Shown here: positions 1 through 5,646 of the stretch, piece after piece | Numbering within the stretch: the first letter of the stretch is position 1 | Layout: every line of letters starts with the position of its first letter | Origin: Phycisphaerae bacterium | GTDB taxonomy: Bacteria > Planctomycetota > Phycisphaerae > Sedimentisphaerales > Anaerobacaceae | Length of the DNA stretch: 5,646 bases | Assembly (NCBI GenBank): GCA_030609625.1 | Contig: JAUWBX010000174.1 | Coordinates: 1-5,646, forward strand | Direction: 5' to 3' | Notes under the pieces: generated by a model | Database searches by the model: none | What the model saw: only the letters and a program-made list of their open reading frames with translations | What the model was told of the DNA's origin: nothing | Translations under genes and position numbers: made by a program

Positions 1-639
1 TTGTTGTCTAAAGACGTGGGGCGGTTCTCTGATTTTGTTATATTCAGCCCCCGAAAGTTTTTAGGGGTACCCGATGGTGGAGTCCTTACTCGTAATCCCG
101 AACTCGATTTTCATGATATTGATCTGGCCCCTCCCCCGGCAGAATGGTGGCTGAAGGCTTTTTATGCCGGTGTTTTGCGTAGAGAATTCGATATTCATGG
201 GGGGAACCGTCGCTGGTTCGAGTTATTTCAGGAGACCGAGCCTACAGGTCCGATTGGATATTACGCTATGAGCGAACTTTCTAAGTCTCTCTTGTTGCAT
301 ACTTTTGACTACGCAACAATCGCCCAACGGCGAAGAGAAAATTACAAAATCTTAGCCGAAGCATTAAGTGGCATTGCCTTATTCCCTACGCTTACTGCAG
401 ACGTTGTCCCCCTAGGGTTTCCGATTCGTCTCGAGAACCGAGACACCATAAGGCAGGTGTTGTTCGAGCATCAAATCTATCCTCCTGTTCATTGGCCGAT
501 TCAAGGCATTGTCCCTCAAGAGTTTAGGGATAGTCATAAGCTGGCTGATGAAATCATGACATTGCCATGTGACCAAAGGTATGATAGGCAGGATATGAAA
601 CGAATGGCTATAATTATCCTAAAGGAGTTGAAACAATGA
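1..639 (+). CDS. DegT/DnrJ/EryC1/StrS family sugar aminotransferase, C-terminal part (5' end outside window)
   Basis: This is the C-terminal 212 residues of a PLP-dependent aminotransferase of the class that converts nucleotide-linked keto-sugars to amino-sugars in the cytoplasm. The reading frame is open from base 1, so the TTG there is very probably not the start; family members run about 360-400 residues, and roughly the first 180 lie upstream. The key landmark is SPRKFLGVPDGG at residues 16-27: Lys19 (bases 55-57) sits where this family holds the Schiff-base lysine, and the GG loop after it is typical. The C-terminal lobe is complete, including a stretch near residues 150-170 (DTIRQVLFEHQIYPPVHWPI) that resembles the family's small domain. 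The stop overlaps the next start as ATGA, implying translational coupling. AAAGGAG at 621-627, inside this gene, is the ribosome site of the next one. The sugar substrate cannot be read from the sequence. The family call is secure. Confidence 0.88.
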   Translation: MLSKDVGRFSDFVIFSPRKFLGVPDGGVLTRNPELDFHDIDLAPPPAEWWLKAFYAGVLRREFDIHGGNRRWFELFQETEPTGPIGYYAMSELSKSLLLHTFDYATIAQRRRENYKILAEALSGIALFPTLTADVVPLGFPIRLENRDTIRQVLFEHQIYPPVHWPIQGIVPQEFRDSHKLADEIMTLPCDQRYDRQDMKRMAIIILKELKQ

Positions 640-1544
640 CCGGATATATGCATCCCGACTATGCGCAATCGTTAGCCGAATTTGGCGACCCACGTGAATT
701 GCCTCGGTGCGGGGGGTGGATCTTGGAGCGCCAGATACCGGGGTTTCCATACCGCGATGGAATGGGATGTTATCCTCTTTTTGTGTGTAGAGATTGGTCG
801 CAGCTTCACCTCGATTTAGATGATCTGAGCGATGAACTGGTAAGTCTATCTATGGTCACTGACCCATTTGGGAAATACGACTCGGCTTATCTACACCGCT
901 GTTTCAAGGATGTAGTTATTCCCTTTAAAAAACACTATATTGCAGACCTGCATCGCCCCATAAACGACATTATATCCAGCCATCGCCGAAGAGATGCGCA
1001 GCGCGCGCGAAATAGGGGTATATCTGTGGAAGAGTGTGAAAACCCTATGCAGTTCATCGAGGATTGGATGGCGTTGCACAGTACTTTGGCTGAAAGACAT
1101 AACATTAAGGGAATCAAAGCGTTTTCGAGAAAAGCTTTTGTCAAACAGTTTAATATCCCCGGATTGGTGATGTTGAGATCTGTCCACCAAGGCGCTACAG
1201 TCGGAATGGCAACATTATTCATACAAGGAAACGTGGCTCAGGCTCACGTTGCCTCATTTAGCGATAATGCTCGCAAGTTAGGAGTTTCGAGCGTTTTATA
1301 CCGGTCTATAATTGAATACCTATCAGACAGAGTCCGCTGGATTGACTGGGGCGGCGGTGCAGGAGTTAAGTATAAAGGCAAGGACAGTTTAAGCCGGTTC
1401 AAACAGGGCTGGGCAACTGAAACTCGAACTGCCTACTTCTGTGGGCGTATCTTTGACCACAAAAAATATTCAGAAATTGTAAAAGCAACGGGTAGTACCA
1501 TTACTAATTATTTTCCGGCCTATCGAGGGGGTGAGTTTAGATAA
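636..1544 (+). CDS. FemAB-like / GNAT-fold acyltransferase (first of a tandem pair)
   Basis: This 302-residue cytoplasmic-type protein has no signal peptide or membrane segment. It resembles the FemAB/BioF2-like branch of the GNAT superfamily, whose characterised members transfer amino acids from aminoacyl-tRNA, or acyl groups, onto amino groups. The C-terminal half carries the recognisable part: a basic stretch HRRRDAQRARNRG at 116-128, the strand-loop WIDWGGGAG at 235-243 (matching the LGGG loop of FemAB-like proteins), then FKQGWATETR. It ends in YFPAYRGGEFR at 292-302, shared with the next protein. The start is set by AAAGGAG at 621-627, eight bases before an ATG that overlaps the preceding stop. 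A TAATG overlap joins it to the next gene. Given the aminotransferase upstream, acylation of an amino sugar or of a polysaccharide precursor is plausible but inferred. A lipid II-type peptide bridge role is an alternative. Substrate and donor are unknown. Confidence 0.8.
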   Translation: MTGYMHPDYAQSLAEFGDPRELPRCGGWILERQIPGFPYRDGMGCYPLFVCRDWSQLHLDLDDLSDELVSLSMVTDPFGKYDSAYLHRCFKDVVIPFKKHYIADLHRPINDIISSHRRRDAQRARNRGISVEECENPMQFIEDWMALHSTLAERHNIKGIKAFSRKAFVKQFNIPGLVMLRSVHQGATVGMATLFIQGNVAQAHVASFSDNARKLGVSSVLYRSIIEYLSDRVRWIDWGGGAGVKYKGKDSLSRFKQGWATETRTAYFCGRIFDHKKYSEIVKATGSTITNYFPAYRGGEFR

Positions 1545-2530
1545 TGATAAAACAGGATTGTATCCCGCTTGAGTCTCCTTCTGAGTGGAAGGAAGCTTTA
1601 AAGGGGGGTAAACATTCATTCGGCCATACATGGGAGAACTGTTATGCGATGCATCTAACTACGGGTTTCAAGACTTATCTCTATTGTTTTGAATCAGAGA
1701 ATATTCGGATTATTTGCCCAATTGCCGAACGAGAATATGACGGATATATCGACATACTGAAACCCTTTGGATTCTCTGGTATCGTTGCAAATGGTGACTG
1801 TTCTGAATTTTCATCATACTGGAAAGAATTTGTCAGACAGAGAGGCTATATCTGCGGTTATCTTGGGTTGGATCCGATATTTTATTACGGTACCCACTTT
1901 GATCCAGATGAAATTTATCAATACGACACTATCCACGTTTTAGATTTAACCCTTAGTCTTGATGAGCTGTGGGCAAATCTATCTAGGACTCGAAAACAGA
2001 ATCTTAGAGATTGGGGCAATATCCGTTCAAATTTTGCTGTTGAAAAGCCTACTCTGGCCGATTTCTTCCTTGCTAATTACATTGATTTCTTTCGCAGAAA
2101 GGATGCAGCGTCTGATTACTTCTTCTCCAGAGATACCCTGTTGTTTCTCTTCGGTTTAGAAAATGTCCTGATGGTGGGTGCACCAAATCCTGAGCAACTG
2201 GAGGCTGTTGAGGTATTTACTTACTCTAAGGATGTGGGAGAGGCTCTATTCCTGGTTGACCTACCTGAGAGCGCGAAGCACGCAACTGCGCTGATTTGGT
2301 ACGGCGTGAACTACCTGAAATCCCTAAACATTCCGCTTATTAATCTTGGTGGTGGGACTAGTGGTATAGCTAAATTTAAGAGAAAATTCGGCACAAGGGA
2401 GGTAGCCTTACGGTGTGTAAAACAAGTCTATGAGCCAGAGATTTATGAGAAGCTTTGCCGACGTGCGGGTGCCGATCCAAACGATATGACCGGTTATTTT
2501 CCTGCCTATCGGAAAGGTGAGTTTGGGTAG
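1544..2530 (+). CDS. FemAB-like / GNAT-fold acyltransferase (second of a tandem pair)
   Basis: This 328-residue soluble protein is of the same broad type as its upstream neighbour. Family signs are LWANLSRTRKQNLRDW around residues 143-158, like the basic helix after the first GNAT-like domain of FemAB proteins, and INLGGGTSGIAKFKRKFGTREV at 266-287, where LGGG followed by FK-x-KFG is a classic C-terminal FemAB-related signature. It closes with YFPAYRKGEFG at 318-328, almost the same tail as the preceding protein. The ATG at 1544 shares a base with the upstream TAA, so translation is probably coupled; only a weak purine-rich stretch (GGGGGTGAG, 1527-1535) lies upstream. The two proteins are clearly divergent, suggesting an old duplication or two separately recruited family members with different substrates. 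Amino-sugar acylation or aminoacylation for surface polysaccharide is the likeliest job from context. The exact reaction is not known. Confidence 0.82.
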   Translation: MIKQDCIPLESPSEWKEALKGGKHSFGHTWENCYAMHLTTGFKTYLYCFESENIRIICPIAEREYDGYIDILKPFGFSGIVANGDCSEFSSYWKEFVRQRGYICGYLGLDPIFYYGTHFDPDEIYQYDTIHVLDLTLSLDELWANLSRTRKQNLRDWGNIRSNFAVEKPTLADFFLANYIDFFRRKDAASDYFFSRDTLLFLFGLENVLMVGAPNPEQLEAVEVFTYSKDVGEALFLVDLPESAKHATALIWYGVNYLKSLNIPLINLGGGTSGIAKFKRKFGTREVALRCVKQVYEPEIYEKLCRRAGADPNDMTGYFPAYRKGEFG

Positions 2531-2621
2531 CAGAGGCGTAGAGTGCTCTCCAGCATTGGCGCACTGATTTGGATATCGAAGTGATGCGTGGAGATTTCAC
2601 AATCAGAAGAGGAGATTCCTT

Positions 2622-2940
2622 ATGGAAAAAGTGGTGCCATTTGGAGCTACTGAAATGGCGGTTATGAGTCATTTTTATCTTACCATGATTCGCCCTACAA
2701 AGTTGTAGCATTTACGGTAGACCAGGATTATATGAAGGAAGAGACGTTGTCTGGACTCCCGGTTGTTCCTTTTTTAGGATATTGAAAGTATCTACCCATC
2801 GGGTGCGTGCAAGATGTTTGTGGCTTTCTTCTACGGCAAGGTGAATAGAACAAAAGCAGAAAAGTATTATCAAGCGAAAGTGAAGGGATATGAATTGATA
2901 AGTTGGTGTCCATCCACGAAAGGTAACATTTGATATTTGG
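2622..2940 (+). pseudogene. Broken NeuD/PglD-like sugar O-acyltransferase, N-terminal domain only
   Basis: The gene starts with GAGGAG at 2609-2614, seven bases before ATG 2622. Frame 1 (2622-2684) reads MEKVVPFGATEMAVMSHFYLT and would stop at 2706-2708. Shifting at 2684 gives HDSPYKVVAFTVDQDYMKEE, then TLSGLPVVPF, to about 2773, with a stop at 2783-2785. A shift back at 2778 gives DIESIYPSGACKMFVAFFYG, then KVNRTKAEKYYQAKVKGYEL, ending at TGA 2931-2933. Joined, these match the N-terminal Rossmann-like domain of NeuD/PglD-type acyltransferases, which acetylate nucleotide-linked or lipid-linked sugars. The glycine motif is already altered (FGATEMA where GAGEMA is usual). The C-terminal left-handed beta-helix catalytic domain is absent: homology ends near 2940, twenty bases before the integron-type core site at 2960. 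Two opposite one-base shifts, an altered key glycine and truncation argue for true decay rather than read error, since the three genes before it are intact. Confidence 0.78.
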
Positions 2941-2960
2941 GCAAAAAGAATCAAAAAACG

Positions 2961-3622
2961 TTAGGCTGCGCCACCAGGCAGCACCGACGCGAAAGGGGAG
3001 GTAGAGTGATCCGATTGGTTCCCATGTCTGAGTGCGACTTCGAGACGTACACGGAGCGAGCCGTCCCGAGGTACGCAGAAGAGAACGTGACAGCAGGAGC
3101 CTGGGACCCGGCGGTGGCGCAGGAGAAGGCCGAGCGCAGCTACCGCAAGCTGCTTCCGGATGGTATCGCCACCGAGAATCACCATCTCCTCAACATCATC
3201 GACGACGAGCATGGCTCATGTATCGGCATGGTCTGGTTCAGGCTAGACGCATGCGATGGAGTGCCATCGGCGTTCATCTGTGACTTCGAGGTCTTCGACG
3301 AGTTCAGACGGAGAGGGTACGGCCGGCAGGCTCTGCTGGCCCTGGAGGACAGACTTCACGAGGAAGGGGTCTCCAGGGTGTCGCTTCACGTGTTCGCTCA
3401 CAACGAGGCAGCGCGGTCGCTCTATGAGCGACTCGGGTACGTGAGCACGGGCATTCACATGACGAAGCGACTCGGTTCGGGGAGCTCGGAGCGCTGAGCG
3501 ATGATCCAGGCCTGCATGTCTGCGGCCTTGCAGGTGCTTGCCAAGCGACTGAGGCGCGACCGGCGCAGCCTAGCGCATGCAGCTGACGCCACGCTCCGCC
3601 GCTCCCTTCCCGGCTGCATGCG
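2961..3622 (+). mobile_element. Candidate lone integron-type gene cassette carrying a GNAT gene
   Basis: The GC-rich block begins at GTTAGGC (2960-2966), a perfect match to the integron core site GTTRRRY, and ends in an inverted repeat (3573-3583 with 3613-3623) preceded by GCCTAGC (3568-3574), one base from the R'' consensus RYYYAAC. If the segment 2961-3622 were circularised, GCTGCATGCG (3613-3622) would abut TTAGGC (2961-2966). The joined 16-mer is the reverse complement of GCCTAGCGCATGCAGC (3568-3583) at 15 of 16 positions, and the odd one is a G-T wobble. One short promoterless gene filling the interval fits cassette form. Against it: the usual unpaired spacer between R and L boxes is missing, the right flank is not G-TT, and no integrase or attI is in view. 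An alternative right edge is ATTAGGT at 3639-3645. This is a candidate, not a proven cassette. Confidence 0.42.
3006..3497 (+). CDS. GNAT family N-acetyltransferase, GC-rich and probably foreign
   Basis: This predicted cytoplasmic acetyl-CoA-dependent N-acetyltransferase is 163 residues long, a complete single GNAT domain. I chose the GTG at 3006 because it follows a strong GGGGAGG (2995-3001) and yields the usual IRLVPMSECDF opening strand; longer in-frame starts add a basic, non-homologous leader, and ATG 3024 would cut the first strand. Motif A, RRRGYG at 101-106, is the acetyl-CoA pyrophosphate-binding loop (Q/R-x-x-G-x-G/A). NEAARSLYERLGY at 133-145 is motif B, with Tyr140 in the position that often acts as general acid. 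Base composition is far richer in GC than its neighbours on both sides, so it was probably acquired from another lineage. It lies between an integron-like core site and an attC-like palindrome and has no visible promoter, as cassette genes usually do. The substrate is not evident; antibiotics, amines, amino acids or protein N-termini are all possible for this fold. Confidence 0.9.
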   Translation: MIRLVPMSECDFETYTERAVPRYAEENVTAGAWDPAVAQEKAERSYRKLLPDGIATENHHLLNIIDDEHGSCIGMVWFRLDACDGVPSAFICDFEVFDEFRRRGYGRQALLALEDRLHEEGVSRVSLHVFAHNEAARSLYERLGYVSTGIHMTKRLGSGSSER

Positions 3623-3623
3623 C
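3568..3623 (+). repeat. attC-like imperfect palindrome downstream of the GNAT gene
   Basis: GCGCATGCAGC (3573-3583) and GCTGCATGCGC (3613-3623) form a perfect 11-base inverted repeat around a 29-base loop. GCCTAGC (3568-3574) overlaps the left arm and differs from the integron R'' box GCCTAAC by one base. There is no T-run after the stem, so it is not a standard terminator, although it could still protect or end the GNAT transcript. A recombination site is the better reading because of the matching GTTAGGC on the other side of the gene. A second possible R' box, ATTAGGT, lies at 3639-3645 and would make a 78-base site. Confidence 0.45.
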
Positions 3624-3674
3624 AGCTGATGCGCATTCATTAGGTGCAAAGAATGCCTGAAAAAGGGAGTAAGA

Positions 3675-3785
3675 ATGTCTAACGAAAAAAGTATAGAGAC
3701 CTTTGAAAAACCCCCACTTTGTCATTGCGAGCGAAGCGAAGCAATCTTTAAGCATATGAAAACATTGAGATTGCCACGGAGCTAA
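3675..3785 (+). pseudogene. Start of an unidentified gene overrun by a palindromic repeat
   Basis: GGGAG at 3665-3669 lies five bases before ATG 3675, a good translation start. It is preceded by a TGA at 3657-3659 that could be the stop of a lost upstream gene, as expected inside an operon. The first residues, MSNEKSI, look like an ordinary protein start. From base 3696 the frame enters the palindromic repeat and reads ETFEKPPLCHCERSEAIFK, then stops at 3783-3785. CHCERSEAI is a peptide known to arise when this class of repeat is translated, so the 36-residue product is not a real protein family. I read it as the 5' stub of a gene cut by the repeat. The missing gene cannot be named. It could also be a chance start. 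Confidence 0.33.
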
Positions 3786-3827
3786 AGCTCCTCGCAATGA
3801 CTCGGAATATAATTTTTCAAAAGTCTC
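3696..3827. repeat. Nested palindromic repeat element (GTCATTGCGAG type, MITE-like)
   Basis: The core is GTCATTGCGAG (3721-3731) against CTCGCAATGAC (3791-3801), with an inner pair GCAATCT (3741-3747) and AGATTGC (3768-3774), giving an 81-base hairpin. Outside it, GAGACCTTTGAAAAA (3696-3710) pairs with TTTTTCAAAAGTCTC (3813-3827) with one mismatch, and weaker pairing (AAGAATG 3671-3677 with CATTCTT 3836-3842) continues outward. Interspersed repeats with this GTCATTGCGAG...GCAATCT signature occur in many environmental bacterial genomes and generate spurious peptides such as CHCERSEAI. No transposase is present, so it would be non-autonomous. Transcribed RNA would fold into a long stem-loop. 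The outer limits are my estimate. Confidence 0.8.
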
Positions 3828-4583
3828 AGTATAATCATTCTTTCTGAAAAATCCTCTGGCTCCAGTGCCTGTCAGAATCTTTTGGCAAAGCTTACCAACA
3901 TACAGCACGTTTCAAAGACACGCCATTTTCAAAATGAAACTCTATACTGGACAAAAGCTGCTTCGATATTGGGCAAAGCTCAATTGAACATAGTGGATAG
4001 TGAAGTTCCCATCGAGCGTGAAAACGCAAGGACTGACCTGATTTCCTTATTAAAAGATAATCTGGATCATTACCAGACGATTCCACAGTAGTTTGGAGGC
4101 CACTAAGATTGAGCGATTTGAGGACAGCCTTCTAGGTCAAAGCGATCTTCAATTTTGATGGTTACGGCACGGCCTCCCCACCATGATACTGTATTAAGAC
4201 TGGAAGCCTTGCTCCGGTCGCCCTACGGGCTCCCTCCCTTAGCCCAGCCAGCAACCACCATACCATGTAGCGTAATTCAACGCAAGTTTTGAGACATAAA
4301 TTCAGAAACGGGTGGCTTGGCAAAGTGCATTTTAAAGAAAGATTTTCCTCCAAAAACCTTCATTGAGAATCTGCCAAATTTGCTTCCATTGCTAATTTGT
4401 CCTAATCGAAAACATAGGCCAACGTCAGTAGAAATAGTAGCAATGTTCGACACAATATAGATAGAGAGTAGTCTTATCCGATCACTTACGTACGTAGTAT
4501 ATTGTCCAAGTCAAGATAATAATTGCCTTAAGTATCCTCGTAGAGCTAAATACTAAATACAACTCTTATATCATAATCAAACA
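3828..4583. other. Gap without a convincing gene before the flippase
   Basis: A 69-codon plus-strand frame (3882-4091) begins at TTG without a ribosome site. Its second half (ending ENARTDLISLLKDNLDHYQT, then IPQ) looks protein-like and may be the 3' remnant of a lost gene, but I recognise no family. Bases 4170-4260 form a locally GC-rich island with a short GCCC-TAC-GGGC hairpin at 4220-4230; no RNA family is recognised. From about 4400 the DNA is strongly AT-rich. CATAAT at 4572-4577 and other TA-rich hexamers could serve a promoter for the flippase, but no good -35 partner is clear. I see no tRNA, CRISPR array or clear terminator. Confidence 0.5.
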
Positions 4584-5636
4584 ATGCTAATAAAGGATTC
4601 AGTAAAATCGTTTGTTCAATTATTATCATCCAAAATATTTGTTCAGACTTTAAATCTGATCACATTGCCGATCGTATTAAGATATTTTGTTCCTAGTGAA
4701 TATGGTAAAGTAGCACTATATCAAGCCGTTTACGGTCTTCTCGCCATCTTTCTGTTTTTCACACATCATGCAAAGGCAAGGTTTGGGAGGGAAGAATATG
4801 ACGCAACCGGTAATTTTAGGAAAACCTTCTGGAGCGTTTTTTTTATAAAACTCCCTATTGTGCTTTTTGCCGGTATTTCAATTTTCTATTTTCATAAATA
4901 TATTGAAAATTATATAGGGCTATCTTCAGAGATAATTGTTGTACTTCTTTTTCTCACATTTCTAAGCCCGATCAGCAACAATATCGATTTTTTAAATGTT
5001 CAAGAGAAATACGGAATTATGTCCCTGCTCGGCTTGGTCGACGTGCTTACGAGATTGATGTTAATCGCTTTTTTGCTGTTTGCGGTCTTTCCGCCTTATG
5101 CGATCCTCTTGATCCTGATCAACCTCTTTGGAACGATAGTGCAATTTATTATTACTTTTTTCCTTCTTTACAGACAGATTGGTTTGCCCCTTTTTGATTG
5201 GCGATGGACAAAAGATATCTTAATTTTTTCTCTTCCTTTTCTGATTCATGTCATCGGTGCAACGACAGTAGGTTATATTGATGTTATTGTTATTCGTAAA
5301 TATTTACCACTTTCTGATGTCGGTGTATATGCCGTATCATACAAAATCAATTGCATTTTGTTCGTTCCGCTAACCATTATGATGACCATGCTGATGCCCC
5401 GGATAATTTCACTATATAATCAAAATCAGCATGAACAAATTTCATGGTTCTATTCCCGTTTCACACCACAGATATCCTTTATAATATCTCAGATATTTTG
5501 TTTTTTCATGTTATTTCTACCTCTTTTGCCTTTAATTATCGGACAGAAATACAACAATGCTATCTCACCCCTGGCGGTTGTTCTTATATCTTTTTCTGCA
5601 GCGCCTTATGTTTATTTGATGGTGCCCAAGTTTTAA
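4584..5636 (+). CDS. wzx: Wzx-type polysaccharide flippase (MATE/MVF-like), short C-terminus
   Basis: This inner-membrane protein of the Polysacc_synt family would flip undecaprenyl-linked repeat units to the periplasmic side. The N-terminus is typical: about 15 lead residues, then a first helix at 14-36 and FVPSEYGKVALYQAVYGLLA at 35-54, which matches the family's conserved loop and second helix. I count about ten hydrophobic segments (near 14-36, 41-61, 82-103, 115-134, 145-169, 171-196, 211-229, 245-272, 294-319 and 326-347). Family members usually have 12-14 helices and 400-500 residues, so the stop at 350 removes two to four helices. Base +1 frame stays open from 5617 to the window end, so a frameshift near the end is possible. 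The ATG has no clear Shine-Dalgarno sequence. Context with sugar aminotransferase and acyltransferase genes supports a surface-polysaccharide role. The family call is firm; functionality is uncertain. Confidence 0.85.
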   Translation: MLIKDSVKSFVQLLSSKIFVQTLNLITLPIVLRYFVPSEYGKVALYQAVYGLLAIFLFFTHHAKARFGREEYDATGNFRKTFWSVFFIKLPIVLFAGISIFYFHKYIENYIGLSSEIIVVLLFLTFLSPISNNIDFLNVQEKYGIMSLLGLVDVLTRLMLIAFLLFAVFPPYAILLILINLFGTIVQFIITFFLLYRQIGLPLFDWRWTKDILIFSLPFLIHVIGATTVGYIDVIVIRKYLPLSDVGVYAVSYKINCILFVPLTIMMTMLMPRIISLYNQNQHEQISWFYSRFTPQISFIISQIFCFFMLFLPLLPLIIGQKYNNAISPLAVVLISFSAAPYVYLMVPKF

Positions 5637-5646
5637 TCATCTAAAA

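Noticed and set aside
2376..2954. Minus-strand frames opposite the acyltransferase remnant
   Set aside because: The plus-strand translation matches a known family across three frames, so these are shadows.
2937..3005. Longer N-terminus for the GNAT protein starting at 2937
   Set aside because: The extra 23 residues are basic and unlike the family, span the core site, and would start inside the acyltransferase remnant. The GTG at 3006 has a strong ribosome site and the expected first strand.
3511..3534. CCTGCA...TGCAGG hairpin after the GNAT stop as a terminator
   Set aside because: The stem is only six bases and no T-run follows it.
3304..3649. Minus-strand arginine/alanine/serine-rich frames opposite the GNAT gene
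   Set aside because: Long antisense frames are expected in GC-rich coding DNA. The plus strand carries clear GNAT motifs.
3721..3817. The 81-base hairpin followed by TTTTT as a rho-independent terminator
   Set aside because: The T-run begins twelve bases after the stem and the stem has the signature of an interspersed repeat; incidental termination cannot be excluded.
3570..3908. Minus-strand open frame of 112 codons
   Set aside because: Most of it is a translation of the palindromic repeat (for example FASLAMTKWG), and it continues into the attC-like region. No ribosome site or family match is visible.
4162..4353. Minus-strand open frame of 63 codons
   Set aside because: It covers the GC-rich island, has unusual composition and no recognisable domain. 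It is more likely a chance frame than a gene.

Overview
The window looks like part of a surface-polysaccharide (O-antigen, capsule or exopolysaccharide) locus from an environmental bacterium of moderate to low GC. The chromosome-like parts are AT-rich: one line I counted by hand in the second FemAB-like gene is about 37% GC. A single gene in the middle is clearly GC-rich, at 58-70% in the lines I counted. The palindromic repeat around 3721-3801 belongs to a type scattered through many environmental Gram-negative genomes. The species cannot be fixed from this sequence.

Left block (1-2530): three tightly coupled plus-strand genes. They are the C-terminal half of a DegT/DnrJ/EryC1/StrS sugar aminotransferase that keeps its PLP lysine, followed by two tandem FemAB/GNAT-fold acyltransferase-like proteins. 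The junctions overlap as ATGA and TAATG. The two FemAB-like proteins share little overall but end in nearly the same motif (YFPAYR-x-GEF). A reasonable model is that the aminotransferase makes an amino sugar and the FemAB-like proteins acylate or aminoacylate it. That model is inference.

Middle block (2531-4583): a scar zone. A NeuD/PglD-like sugar O-acyltransferase gene survives only as its N-terminal domain, broken by two frameshifts and stops (2622-2940). Directly after it lies a GC-rich GNAT acetyltransferase gene (3006-3497). It is bounded on the left by a perfect integron core site (GTTAGGC, 2960-2966) and on the right by an attC-like palindrome (3568-3623), so it looks like a lone integron-type gene cassette. 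Next come an apparent gene start with a good ribosome site that runs at once into a nested palindromic repeat (3696-3827), and about 750 bases with no convincing gene.

Right block (4584-5646): a Wzx-type polysaccharide flippase that would export the finished lipid-linked repeat unit. It stops at 350 residues, shorter than the family norm, very near the window end.

No complete new defence or RNA system is visible. The most unusual part is the cassette-like GNAT module sitting in the debris of a sugar-modification gene.
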